A DNA stretch of 64,000 nt from positions 434,001 through 498,000 of the forward strand of contig NZ_QVID01000002.1 of the NCBI RefSeq assembly GCF_003413745.1, given 5' to 3'. The DNA comes from Marixanthomonas ophiurae (GTDB taxonomy: Bacteria; Bacteroidota; Bacteroidia; Flavobacteriales; Flavobacteriaceae). Below the pieces are notes generated by a model, which did no database searches, was not told where the DNA came from, and saw only the letters and a list, made by a program, of their open reading frames with translations. Made by a program: the position numbers and the translations under genes. Positions 17,028-24,893 of the stretch are shown here, in pieces. The stretch's first letter is position 1; every line of letters starts with the position of its first letter.

Positions 17028-18509
17028 TTAAGCAGCTTTAGCTTCATTGAGCATTTTAATTTTGATACGGAAAGCGGCAAAAAACAGCGTCATAAACGGA
17101 CTTAACCAGTTGAAAACCGCAAAGAAAAGATAATCTACTACGGGTACACCTAATACGCCGCTGTGATATGCTCCACATGTGTTCCAAGGGATTAAAACAG
17201 AAGTCACGGTACCACTATCTTCTAAAGTTCTAGATAAGTTCTCAGGAGCTAACCCTTTGTCTTTATAGGCTTGTGCATACATTTTTCCGGGTACTACAAT
17301 AGCCAAGTATTGATCACTTGCTGTAAAGTTTAAACCTAAACAAGTAAAAACGGTACTCGCAAATAAACCAAATGTGGTGTGAAATAAGTTTAATAAAGCT
17401 CTACTTATAGCAGCTAAAGCACCAATCGCTTCCATTATACCGCCAAAAACCATAGCACATATAATTAACCAGATTGTACCAAGCATTCCGTACATTCCTC
17501 CAGCTGAGAACAAATCGTTTAATACCTCACTATTTGTAGGAATAGCGATATCTACTGTTATAGCATTCATAACTCCTTTATAGCCACTCATAAAAGTTAA
17601 GTTATCAGACCCACCTATAGCGGCAACTACATCAGGTTGAAAAATTAAAGCAAATAGACCTCCTAATAAAGTACCTATTAATAAAGCGATTAAAGGAGGT
17701 GTTTTTTTAATTATCATTCCAATAACTAAAACAGGTACAAGAAAAAGCCACGGACTTACAGTGAACGACGCTTCAATCGAAGATAATATAGATGCGGTAT
17801 CTGCTACGCCTTCTGTATCTAATGTAAACCCTATTACTACAAAAACTAATATGGTAATTATAATGGTTGGTATCGTGGTTAATGTCATATACCTAATATG
17901 AGTAAACAAATCAGTACCCGCCATAGCTGGAGCTAGGTTTGTTGTATCACTTAAGGGTGAGAGTTTATCTCCAAAATAGGCACCAGAAAGTACAGCACCA
18001 GCAGTCATTCCTAAAGAAATACCAAGGGCTTCGGCGATTCCTATTAAAGCAATACCGACAGTCGCTGAGGTTGTCCAACTACTTCCTGTAGCTACCGAAA
18101 TTATTGCACAGATAACAACACAAGCTGCTAGGAAAATAGTAGGATTTAATACTTGTAATCCGTAATAAATCATGGTGGGTATAATACCGCTTAAAAGCCA
18201 AGTACCAGCTAAAGAACCAACCATTAATAATATGAGAATAGCTCCGGAAGTGGATTTTATATTTTTAGCAACTTCCTCTATCATCATTTTGTAATCTACT
18301 TTATTGTACGATCCTACAATGGCAGCTACAGCAGCTCCCATTAATAAAATAAATTGATTACTTCCGCTTAACGCATCGTCCCCATATACATAGACATTAT
18401 AGGCCAGCATTCCTATTAAAGCAAAAACGGGAATTAAAGCTTCCCAAATGTTTAGATTCTTGTTTTCTATAACGTTTTCGTTTTCAGGACTTTGGTTTTG
18501 GCCTTCCAT
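17028..18509 (-). CDS. NhaC-family Na+/H+ antiporter-type transporter
   Basis: 493 residues with about eleven to twelve membrane segments and the NhaC-family signature SGAYFGDKLSPLSDTTNLAP, plus GSSWTTSATVGIALIG and LIPWNTCGAYHSGVLGV. Members exchange Na+ for H+, malate for lactate, or, in the branch called MetT, are thought to import methionine. The gene lies downstream of a trans-sulfuration-type PLP enzyme and an Lrp regulator, which makes an amino-acid substrate worth testing. A hairpin terminator (18566-18601) separates it from the PLP enzyme gene, so it may have its own promoter. Confidence 0.9.
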   Translation of the reverse strand: MEGQNQSPENENVIENKNLNIWEALIPVFALIGMLAYNVYVYGDDALSGSNQFILLMGAAVAAIVGSYNKVDYKMMIEEVAKNIKSTSGAILILLMVGSLAGTWLLSGIIPTMIYYGLQVLNPTIFLAACVVICAIISVATGSSWTTSATVGIALIGIAEALGISLGMTAGAVLSGAYFGDKLSPLSDTTNLAPAMAGTDLFTHIRYMTLTTIPTIIITILVFVVIGFTLDTEGVADTASILSSIEASFTVSPWLFLVPVLVIGMIIKKTPPLIALLIGTLLGGLFALIFQPDVVAAIGGSDNLTFMSGYKGVMNAITVDIAIPTNSEVLNDLFSAGGMYGMLGTIWLIICAMVFGGIMEAIGALAAISRALLNLFHTTFGLFASTVFTCLGLNFTASDQYLAIVVPGKMYAQAYKDKGLAPENLSRTLEDSGTVTSVLIPWNTCGAYHSGVLGVPVVDYLFFAVFNWLSPFMTLFFAAFRIKIKMLNEAKAA

Positions 18510-18565
18510 ATGAGGTGTTTAAATTAGATGTAATGTTACGATTTTGTAAAATGGTATGCAAATGA

Positions 18566-18601
18566 AAAAGCGGACGCGAATATTATTTCACGACCGCTTT
18601 T
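18566..18601 (-). terminator. Terminator hairpin after the PLP lyase gene
   Basis: AAAAGCGG (18566-18573) pairs with CCGCTTTT (18594-18601), with further partial pairing inside (CGCG with CACG). On the minus strand the right arm runs into TTTTTC. It lies just past the PLP lyase stop. Confidence 0.7.
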
Positions 18602-18622
18602 ATAATAAAAATAGGCTCCAAT

Positions 18623-19834
18623 TTATAAAACTCCAACCTTAACCATGCATGCTCGCATCATATCATAGGTGCGTTCTATATTGTTATCTAACCCAATAGA
18701 AAAACGTATCAACCCATCGGTAAGACCCATCTCGGCTTGTTCTTCCACAGAAATTTCTGAAGATGTTGACGTACCCGGAGCACTAAACAACGTTTTATAA
18801 AAGCCTAAGCTTACAGCCAAATACCCTAAGTTTCGTTCTTGCATGAGTTCCATCAATTCATTGGCTTTATCTAAGCTTCCAACATCAACGGTCAACATAC
18901 CGCCATACCCATATTCAGCATTCATCATTTTTTTGAATTTTTCGTGACTTGGGTGTGAAGCTAAACCAGGATACACCGTTTTCAACCCATCCTCTTGGAA
19001 TTTTTCTGCTAAATACATTGCATTTCTACTGTGTTGCTTCACTCGAATATGCAACGTACGCATATTTTTAAGGATAGAAGCTGCGCGCATACTGTCCATC
19101 GATGCTCCCATAAGCATACTGGCGCCGTCATTTACGCTTCTAAGTTCATTGATAAACTCTTGTGTTCCGCACATAACACCACCCATAGTGTCGCTACTTC
19201 CATTTATGAATTTTGTTAAACTATGTAGCACTACATCGGCTCCAAACTTTGCAGGAGAAACCGAAAGAGGAGAGAAGGTGTTATCTACCAATAGTTTTAT
19301 ACCGTGTTTTTTAGCGAGTTTAGAAAGTTCAGCAATATCGGCTACTTCTAACAACGGATTACTTACGGTTTCACAAAAAATTACTTTTGTGTTTTCGGTA
19401 ATCGCTGCTTCAACTTTATCAATATCCGTAATATCCACAAAAGAAGTATTGATGTTTAAGCGGGGAGCAAAGTTTTTTAGGTAAGCGTAGGTCCCTCCAT
19501 AAATGGTTCGGCTAGAGACTACATGATCGCCAGCACAGCACAATTGCATGATGGTTGGTACGATAGCGCCCATTCCGGTTGCGGCAACATTTGCCGTTTC
19601 GGTACCTTCCATAGCGGCAAGCGCTTCTCCTAGATATAAATTAGAAGGAGAAGAGTGACGCGAGTATAGGTAGCATCCTTCTGCATTACCTTCAAAGGTA
19701 TCGAACATGGTTTTTGCTGAAAGGAATGTGTAGGTTGAAGAGTCTGAAATAGATGGGTTTACACCCCCAAACTCTCCAAAATATTGAAGATCTTGTATGC
19801 TGTCTGCTGGGTTAAAATCTTTAGAATCGGCCAT
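18623..19834 (-). CDS. Cys/Met metabolism PLP-dependent enzyme (methionine gamma-lyase / cystathionine gamma-synthase family)
   Basis: 403 residues of the trans-sulfuration family (fold type I PLP). The catalytic lysine is K208 in HSLTKFINGSSDTMGG. DNTFSPL, ETVSNPLLEVADI and SSRTIYGGTYAYL (PLP phosphate and ring contacts) also fit. The Cys that marks Pseudomonas methionine gamma-lyase (Y-G-C-T) is Gly here, and the usual YSR-x-G-N-P-T is YSRHSSPSNLYLGE, so the exact substrate is open. The divergent Lrp/AsnC gene and adjacent NhaC-family transporter suggest methionine or a related amino acid. The promoter at 19875-19905 is a good match. Confidence 0.85.
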   Translation of the reverse strand: MADSKDFNPADSIQDLQYFGEFGGVNPSISDSSTYTFLSAKTMFDTFEGNAEGCYLYSRHSSPSNLYLGEALAAMEGTETANVAATGMGAIVPTIMQLCCAGDHVVSSRTIYGGTYAYLKNFAPRLNINTSFVDITDIDKVEAAITENTKVIFCETVSNPLLEVADIAELSKLAKKHGIKLLVDNTFSPLSVSPAKFGADVVLHSLTKFINGSSDTMGGVMCGTQEFINELRSVNDGASMLMGASMDSMRAASILKNMRTLHIRVKQHSRNAMYLAEKFQEDGLKTVYPGLASHPSHEKFKKMMNAEYGYGGMLTVDVGSLDKANELMELMQERNLGYLAVSLGFYKTLFSAPGTSTSSEISVEEQAEMGLTDGLIRFSIGLDNNIERTYDMMRACMVKVGVL

Positions 19835-19874
19835 TAGAATATATTTTAAGTTTATTGTTTTATTTCAATTCATT

Positions 19875-19905
19875 CAAAAATAGCTGTTATTAGACTATTT
19901 ATCAA
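19875..19905 (-). promoter_or_regulatory. Bacteroidota promoter for the PLP lyase gene
   Basis: On the minus strand: TTG (19905-19903), a 20-base spacer, then TATTTTTG (19882-19875). This is an exact match to TTG-N20-TAnnTTTG, 40 bases upstream of the ATG. Confidence 0.75.
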
Positions 19906-19963
19906 TGGCAGTGTAAATATTTAGAATATAAATCTATTTAAGTGGTATTTTGTAGGTATTATT

Positions 19964-20010
19964 ACTGAAATATCTGTAAAATTCAGTATGTTTCAGAAAA
20001 ATTTTCAGAA
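19964..20010. promoter_or_regulatory. Putative Lrp/AsnC operator between the PLP lyase and lrp
   Basis: ACTGAA (19964-19969) and TTCAGT (19982-19987) form an inverted repeat with a 12-base spacer. Two direct copies of TTTCAGAAA/TTTTCAGAAA (19991-20011) follow, reaching the lrp ATG. A cluster of TTCAG half-sites at this place suggests autoregulation by the adjacent Lrp-type protein. Confidence 0.5.
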
Positions 20011-20472
20011 ATGAATTTAGACACAATAGACAAAGCCTTATTGCAGTTGCTTCAAGAAGATGCAAAACAAACTAATAAACAACTTTCTTTACAGTTAAAT
20101 TTATCAGTTACAGCAGTTTATGAACGTATAAAAAAATTAGAACGTGAAGGTATAATCACTAAATATGTATCCATATTGGATAAAGAAAAAGTAAACAAAG
20201 GATTTACGGTTTTTTGTCATATAAAACTGGTACAGCATGCCCAAGATTACTTAACCAAATTTGAAGAAGAAGTCACGAGTCTGGATGAGGTTTTGGAATG
20301 TTTTCATGTAAGTGGGGACTATGATTACTTATTGAAAGTGGTAGTGAAGGACATTAAGCAATTTCGATCATTTATGGTAAACAAGCTTACCACTATTAAA
20401 CACATAGGGAGTACACAGAGTTCGTTTAGTATTAGTGAAGTGAAGAATACAACACAGCTAAGTTTACAGTAA
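20011..20472 (+). CDS. Lrp/AsnC-family transcriptional regulator
   Basis: 153 residues. The N-terminal winged HTH (about 1-60) has LDTIDKALLQLLQEDAKQTN, LSVTAVYERIKKLEREGIIT and KYVSILD. The C-terminal RAM ligand domain (about 70-150) has CFHVSGDYDYLLKVVVKDI. Lrp/AsnC proteins sense amino acids and often control divergent metabolic genes. The PLP lyase is divergently transcribed 176 bases away, and TTCAG repeats reach the start codon. The likely effector is methionine or another amino acid handled by that enzyme, by inference. Confidence 0.93.
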   Translation: MNLDTIDKALLQLLQEDAKQTNKQLSLQLNLSVTAVYERIKKLEREGIITKYVSILDKEKVNKGFTVFCHIKLVQHAQDYLTKFEEEVTSLDEVLECFHVSGDYDYLLKVVVKDIKQFRSFMVNKLTTIKHIGSTQSSFSISEVKNTTQLSLQ

Positions 20473-20500
20473 TAAATTAACAATCCTTTACATTTCAAAA

Positions 20501-20531
20501 TTGCCCATTGTTAAATTACATTGTAACTTTG
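20501..20531 (+). promoter_or_regulatory. Bacteroidota promoter for lpd
   Basis: TTG (20501-20503), a 20-base spacer and TAACTTTG (20524-20531). This is an exact TTG-N20-TAnnTTTG match, with the lpd ATG 25 bases downstream. Confidence 0.78.
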
Positions 20532-20556
20532 CGGTTTTAAACCAAAAACACACCTT

Positions 20557-21960
20557 ATGAGCACCTATGATGTTGCCGTTATCGGTTCTGGTCCCGGAGG
20601 ATATGTTGCAGCAATTCGTTGCGCACAACTAGGGATGAAAACCGCAATCATTGAAAAATATAATACTCTTGGAGGTACATGTCTTAATGTAGGCTGTATC
20701 CCGAGTAAAGCATTGTTAGATTCTTCACACCATTATGAAGAAGCAATAAAACATTTTGAAGACCACGGAATTGAGATTCCTGGTGATGTAAAAATCAACT
20801 TCAAAAAAATGATCGATCGTAAAGCTTCTGTAGTGGAACAAACTACGAAGGGGATTGATTTCTTGATGAACAAAAACAAAATTGATGTACTTACCGGTGT
20901 AGGTTCTTTTAAAGATGAAACACATATCGTTGTTTCTTCTGAAGATGGAGACAAAACCATTGAAGCAAAAAACACCATTATCGCAACAGGAAGTAAACCA
21001 GCGACACTTCCTTTTATCGAATTGGATAAGGAACGCATTATAACTTCAACTGAAGCATTAACTTTAAAGGAAATTCCGAAGCATATGGTTGTTATTGGCG
21101 GTGGTGTTATTGGTTTAGAGTTAGGCCAAGTATATCGTCGTTTAGGTGCAGAGGTTTCCGTAGTAGAATATATGGATCGTATTATCCCAACGATGGATAA
21201 AGCGCAAAGTAAAGAACTTACCAAGGTGATGAAAAAACAAGGCGTGAAGTTTTATGTGTCACATAAAGTTTCCGCGGTTGAAAGAAAGAAAGATGAAGTT
21301 ACCATTACGGCGACTGATAAAAAAGACAAAGAAGTAACGTTTACAGGTGATTACTGCTTAGTTTCAGTAGGAAGAAGACCGTTTACCGATGGATTAAAAA
21401 CTGACAAAGCAGGTGTGAAAGTAAATGAAAAAGGACAAATTGAAGTAAACGAACACTTACAAACCAATGTAAAAAATATTTACGCTATTGGGGATGTAGT
21501 TCGTGGTGCTATGTTAGCGCATAAGGCAGAAGAGGAAGGTGTATTGGTTGCTGAAACCTTAGCCGGACAAAAACCACATATAGATTACAATCTTATTCCT
21601 GGTGTAGTTTACACCTGGCCAGAAGTTGCTTCTGTAGGAAAAACAGAAGAGCAATTAAAAGAAGATAAAGTTGATTATAAAAGTGGTCAGTTTCCAATGC
21701 GTGCTTTGGGAAGAAGCCGTGCTAGTGGTGATACCGACGGATTTGTAAAAATCTTAGCCGATAAAGAAACCGATGAGGTTTTAGGAGTCCATATAGTAGG
21801 AGCCCGTGCTGCCGATTTAATTGCAGAAGCTGTAACAGCGATGGAATTTAGAGCTAGTGCAGAAGATATTGCACGTATGAGCCATGCGCACCCAACCTAT
21901 GCTGAGGCTGTTAAAGAAGCTGCATTAGCAGCGACTGAAAATAGACCAATACATAGTTAA
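20557..21960 (+). CDS. lpdA: Dihydrolipoyl dehydrogenase
   Basis: 467 residues of the class I pyridine nucleotide-disulfide reductases. It has FAD site VIGSGPGGYVAAI, redox-active disulfide GGTCLNVGCIPSKALL, NAD site VIGGGVIGLELGQVYRRLG, second FAD contact IYAIGDV, and C-terminal catalytic His-Glu in HAHPTYAEAVKEAA. It is the E3 subunit of pyruvate, 2-oxoglutarate and branched-chain dehydrogenases and of glycine cleavage, reoxidising lipoyl groups with NAD+. It stands alone here, with its own promoter (20501-20531) and terminator (21982-22012), as is common for an E3 shared by several complexes. Confidence 0.97.
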   Translation: MSTYDVAVIGSGPGGYVAAIRCAQLGMKTAIIEKYNTLGGTCLNVGCIPSKALLDSSHHYEEAIKHFEDHGIEIPGDVKINFKKMIDRKASVVEQTTKGIDFLMNKNKIDVLTGVGSFKDETHIVVSSEDGDKTIEAKNTIIATGSKPATLPFIELDKERIITSTEALTLKEIPKHMVVIGGGVIGLELGQVYRRLGAEVSVVEYMDRIIPTMDKAQSKELTKVMKKQGVKFYVSHKVSAVERKKDEVTITATDKKDKEVTFTGDYCLVSVGRRPFTDGLKTDKAGVKVNEKGQIEVNEHLQTNVKNIYAIGDVVRGAMLAHKAEEEGVLVAETLAGQKPHIDYNLIPGVVYTWPEVASVGKTEEQLKEDKVDYKSGQFPMRALGRSRASGDTDGFVKILADKETDEVLGVHIVGARAADLIAEAVTAMEFRASAEDIARMSHAHPTYAEAVKEAALAATENRPIHS

Positions 21961-21981
21961 AAACAAATTTTAATATAAATC

Positions 21982-22012
21982 AAAGCCCTTTGAAACTTCA
22001 AAGGGCTTTTTT
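21982..22012 (+). terminator. Rho-independent terminator of lpdA
   Basis: A 13-base-pair stem, AAAGCCCTTTGAA (21982-21994) with TTCAAAGGGCTTT (21997-22009), has a 2-base loop and a short T run. It may also serve the convergent gene at 22032. Confidence 0.85.
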
Positions 22013-22031
22013 ATGCGGGGGAAACTTATAA

Positions 22032-23219
22032 TTAATCTGTAACTGTAACTTTCCAATCATTAGCAACTGGATCTACCATTAAAGTTGTTGAAGAGTTTAA
22101 AACTCTAATTGTAACTGTATCTATAGCACTTACGTAGCAACTCCAAATTAAATTACCTTCAATACTTGTGTCAGGTGCACAAGAACAAGAATTTCCTACT
22201 TTAGCACCTGGAACAGTAACTGTTTCTTCGATAGTACTTAATGTATTTATGTTTGATAAATCAATATTAACTGTAGCTTTATAACCTTTCATGATTACTT
22301 GTCTCGAAGTATCTGGTGTAAAATATAAGTCAGTACCATCATATTCTATGGCTCCTTTTTCAGCGGTGGTTAAATTAGTTCCTTCGGTCAGTTTTAAAGG
22401 AGCAGAACCAGCGGCAGCTTTACCAGCCCGTATGTGCAAGGTAGCAGTTGGGTCTTCTTCGGTTAAACCTACATTTCCTGTATTTCTAACTACAATACGT
22501 TCTATTTGACCCACACTTCCTTCTGGCACTGTGCTTATCACAAACCGTGAAGGTACACTACCGGGAGTAGCGACTCCATCCATATAGTACCGAAAACCTC
22601 CATTTTCACGTATTTGGTTACCATCATGTGTTTTTACTACAAAAGAACCTATTTCTCCATTGGCTTTTAGAGGACCAGGGGTTTCAAGTGTTCCGCCAGT
22701 ATTGTATAAAATGTAGTTTGGTGGGTTTTCATTAGCACTGGTAATTTGAAAATCATTATCACCAGGACCTCTAAACTCAAAACGTTCCACAGGGTCATCT
22801 GTGCCAAAACCAATACGGCCATCGTCGGTTATGACCATGTCTGTACCGGTTAGTTTTGCTCGCGTGGCAAATATTAAGTTGTCTCCACTTGGGTTAGTTC
22901 CAGCTTTCCATTCTTCGGCACCGATATTGATCCATTTTGTTTGATCATCATCCCAATAATAAAAACCTTTGTCGTCTGTGCCAATGGCATTATTTAAAAA
23001 TGCTAACATACCATCTTGATCTGCTCCAGGGTTTGTAGCTGGAAAAGCATCAAATTGTGGTATTAAAATACCATCATAGTTGTTAGGTGTAGATTGGCTG
23101 GAAGCTTTGATGTCCAGCAAGCTTTTTGGTGTAGTTGTTCCTATACCAACCTGTGCATGCAGGTAGGGGGATATGCATAGAACCAAAATTACCAATTTGG
23201 TACATGTAATTTTGCTCAT
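22032..23219 (-). CDS. Secreted surface protein with tail-fibre/head-domain-like repeats (395 aa)
   Basis: Begins at the ATG at 23219 (MSKITCTKLVILVLCISPYL), which gives a good signal peptide ending H-A-Q. The further upstream ATG at 23309 would add 30 hydrophobic residues and is unlikely. The mature start QVGIGTTTPKSLLDIKASS is the common opening of flavobacterial cell-surface proteins related to phage-tail or trimeric-adhesin head domains. It recurs inside as DDGRIGFGTDDPVERFEFRG and NVGLTEEDPTATLHIRAG. The C-terminal 60 residues carry Cys-rich NSCSCAPDTSIEG and LIWSCYV. No T9SS sorting motif is visible. The function is unknown, probably a surface fibre or adhesin. Confidence 0.75.
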   Translation of the reverse strand: MSKITCTKLVILVLCISPYLHAQVGIGTTTPKSLLDIKASSQSTPNNYDGILIPQFDAFPATNPGADQDGMLAFLNNAIGTDDKGFYYWDDDQTKWINIGAEEWKAGTNPSGDNLIFATRAKLTGTDMVITDDGRIGFGTDDPVERFEFRGPGDNDFQITSANENPPNYILYNTGGTLETPGPLKANGEIGSFVVKTHDGNQIRENGGFRYYMDGVATPGSVPSRFVISTVPEGSVGQIERIVVRNTGNVGLTEEDPTATLHIRAGKAAAGSAPLKLTEGTNLTTAEKGAIEYDGTDLYFTPDTSRQVIMKGYKATVNIDLSNINTLSTIEETVTVPGAKVGNSCSCAPDTSIEGNLIWSCYVSAIDTVTIRVLNSSTTLMVDPVANDWKVTVTD

Positions 23220-23394
23220 AAGTAATAGATTTGGGTTATCTGTTAACAATACTAATAAAAAAAATAAACACAACTCATTGATTTGTAGGTAAATTCGTAT
23301 AAAAATCATTGAATCGTATCATATTTACGACTAAATACTGTGTTTGGTTTCTTTTTTAGAGTTTTTTTGATGTGGTTTCAAGTTTCAATTTAAA

Positions 23395-23402
23395 TATCTT
23401 TG
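23395..23402 (+). promoter_or_regulatory. -7 box (TATCTTTG) before pabB
   Basis: Exact TAnnTTTG match 63 bases before the pabB ATG, with GTG instead of TTG at the expected -33 position (23372-23374). Confidence 0.5.
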
Positions 23403-23465
23403 AAAAATTAAAAAGTATTTCTTCTTGAAAAGGAGCTATACTGCTACTTTTATAAACATTTTGTT

Positions 23466-24758
23466 ATGCGAGAAATTAAAAAAGTATCGATAAACTCTTT
23501 AGACGAATTAAAACCTCGAATCCTTTTGTGGGCACAACAGTTTGAAGAAGTTGCATGGATGGATAGTAATAGTTTTAAAGACGGTCATAGCAAGTATAGT
23601 GCAATATTGGCTGTAGATGCTTTTACGGCGATTAAAACCGATTCTTTTAATGCTTTTGAAAAACTCGAAGAATACCAAACCACCACCAAAGATTGGCTTT
23701 TTGGTTATTTAACGTACGATTTAAAAAATGATGTTGAAAACCTTTCTTCTTCTAATGTTGATGGCTTAGCTTTTCCCGATTTACAATTCTTTCAACCTAA
23801 AAAAATCTTCTTCTTTTCTGAAACTGAAGTAGAGATTCATTATCTAAATATGGTAGATGATGAATTGGAAAACGATTGGCTAACTATATTGAGTACTGAC
23901 CTTTCTGAAACTTCTAATACGAATAATTCAGTTAAAATTAGCTTACGGACCTCCAAAGATGCTTATTTCGAAAAAGTAGGCGCTATGCTGAAACATATAG
24001 AACGCGGCGATATATATGAAGCTAATTTTTGTCAAGAGTTTTATACGGAAGACACGGTAATTGACCCTTTATCCACCTTTCTTCATTTAAACGAAATATC
24101 TCTGTCACCCTTCGCTACCTTTTTAAAATTTACGGGTCTATATGCGTTGTCTGCCTCTCCAGAACGATATTTGAAAAAGACAGGTGATGTTGTCGTTTCA
24201 CAACCTATTAAAGGAACGGCTAAACGATTGTCTAATGCTTCCGAAGATAAAAAAATGATAGAAGAATTGCAGAGCGACCCAAAAGAACGCAGCGAAAATA
24301 TTATGATAACCGATTTGGTGCGAAACGATCTGTCCCGAATTGCGAAAAAGGGAACAGTAACAGTGGAAGAGCTATGTAAAATCTATACGTTTGAACAAGT
24401 GCATCAAATGATTTCTACCATTCGTTGTGAAGTAAAAGACTCGGTTTCTCCTGTTGAAATTATTAAAAACAGTTTTCCTATGGGCAGTATGACGGGGGCT
24501 CCTAAAGTTTCAGCGATGAAAATTATTGAGCAATTAGAAGACGCTAAACGCGGTTTATACAGTGGAGCAGTAGGTTACTTTACACCTTCTGGAGATTTTG
24601 ATTTTAATGTGGTAATTCGAAGTATTTTATACAACGAAGAAAAAAAATACGTTAGTTTTTCAGTGGGTGGTGCTATCACAACAAAATCCATTATTGAAAA
24701 TGAATACCAAGAATGCCTGTTAAAAGCTAAGGCCATGCGAACAGTTTTAGAATCCTAA
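23466..24758 (+). CDS. pabB: Aminodeoxychorismate synthase component I (PabB)
   Basis: 430 residues of the chorismate-binding family. Motifs are EANFCQEF, SASPERYLKK, QPIKGTAKR, SENIMITDLVRNDLSRI, GSMTGAPKVSAMKIIEQ and SGAVGYFTPSGDFDFNVVIRS. Lys249 in P-I-K-G-T marks PabB, since anthranilate synthase TrpE has Ala there. It converts chorismate plus ammonia to 4-amino-4-deoxychorismate for folate. The N-terminal tryptophan-binding part is reduced. No pabA or pabC is adjacent. Confidence 0.9.
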   Translation: MREIKKVSINSLDELKPRILLWAQQFEEVAWMDSNSFKDGHSKYSAILAVDAFTAIKTDSFNAFEKLEEYQTTTKDWLFGYLTYDLKNDVENLSSSNVDGLAFPDLQFFQPKKIFFFSETEVEIHYLNMVDDELENDWLTILSTDLSETSNTNNSVKISLRTSKDAYFEKVGAMLKHIERGDIYEANFCQEFYTEDTVIDPLSTFLHLNEISLSPFATFLKFTGLYALSASPERYLKKTGDVVVSQPIKGTAKRLSNASEDKKMIEELQSDPKERSENIMITDLVRNDLSRIAKKGTVTVEELCKIYTFEQVHQMISTIRCEVKDSVSPVEIIKNSFPMGSMTGAPKVSAMKIIEQLEDAKRGLYSGAVGYFTPSGDFDFNVVIRSILYNEEKKYVSFSVGGAITTKSIIENEYQECLLKAKAMRTVLES

Positions 24759-24770
24759 CAATTGATAATA

Positions 24771-24866
24771 CTCATAAAGTATATTTATGTGTTTTAAATA
24801 CCATATTTACTATTTATGACTTTAAAAGCTCATAAATATATTTTATGCTTTTAAATACGCATATTT
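24771..24866 (+). promoter_or_regulatory. Duplicated palindromic control module upstream of the SatD-like gene
   Basis: Two near-copies of a module about 38 bases long start at 24771 and 24829, 58 bases apart. Each begins CTCATAAA, forms CATAAA-N5-TTTATG (24773-24789 and 24831-24847), and continues with TTTTAAATAC and CATATTT. Between them TATTTATGA (24811-24819) pairs with TCATAAATA (24830-24838). The array ends at the -7 boxes of the SatD-like gene, as expected for an operator bound by its C-terminal HTH or another regulator. Confidence 0.6.
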
Positions 24867-24877
24867 TTGTATATTTG
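24862..24877 (+). promoter_or_regulatory. Two abutting -7 boxes before the SatD-like gene
   Basis: TATTTTTG (24862-24869) is followed at once by TATATTTG (24870-24877), both TAnnTTTG. Neither has a clear TTG at -33, and both lie against the palindromic array. Confidence 0.5.
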
Positions 24878-24893
24878 ACCAAAAGAAGTAATA

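Noticed and set aside
20733-21224. 163-aa frame antisense to lpdA
   Set aside because: Lies wholly on the other strand of a highly conserved gene, with no recognisable pattern.
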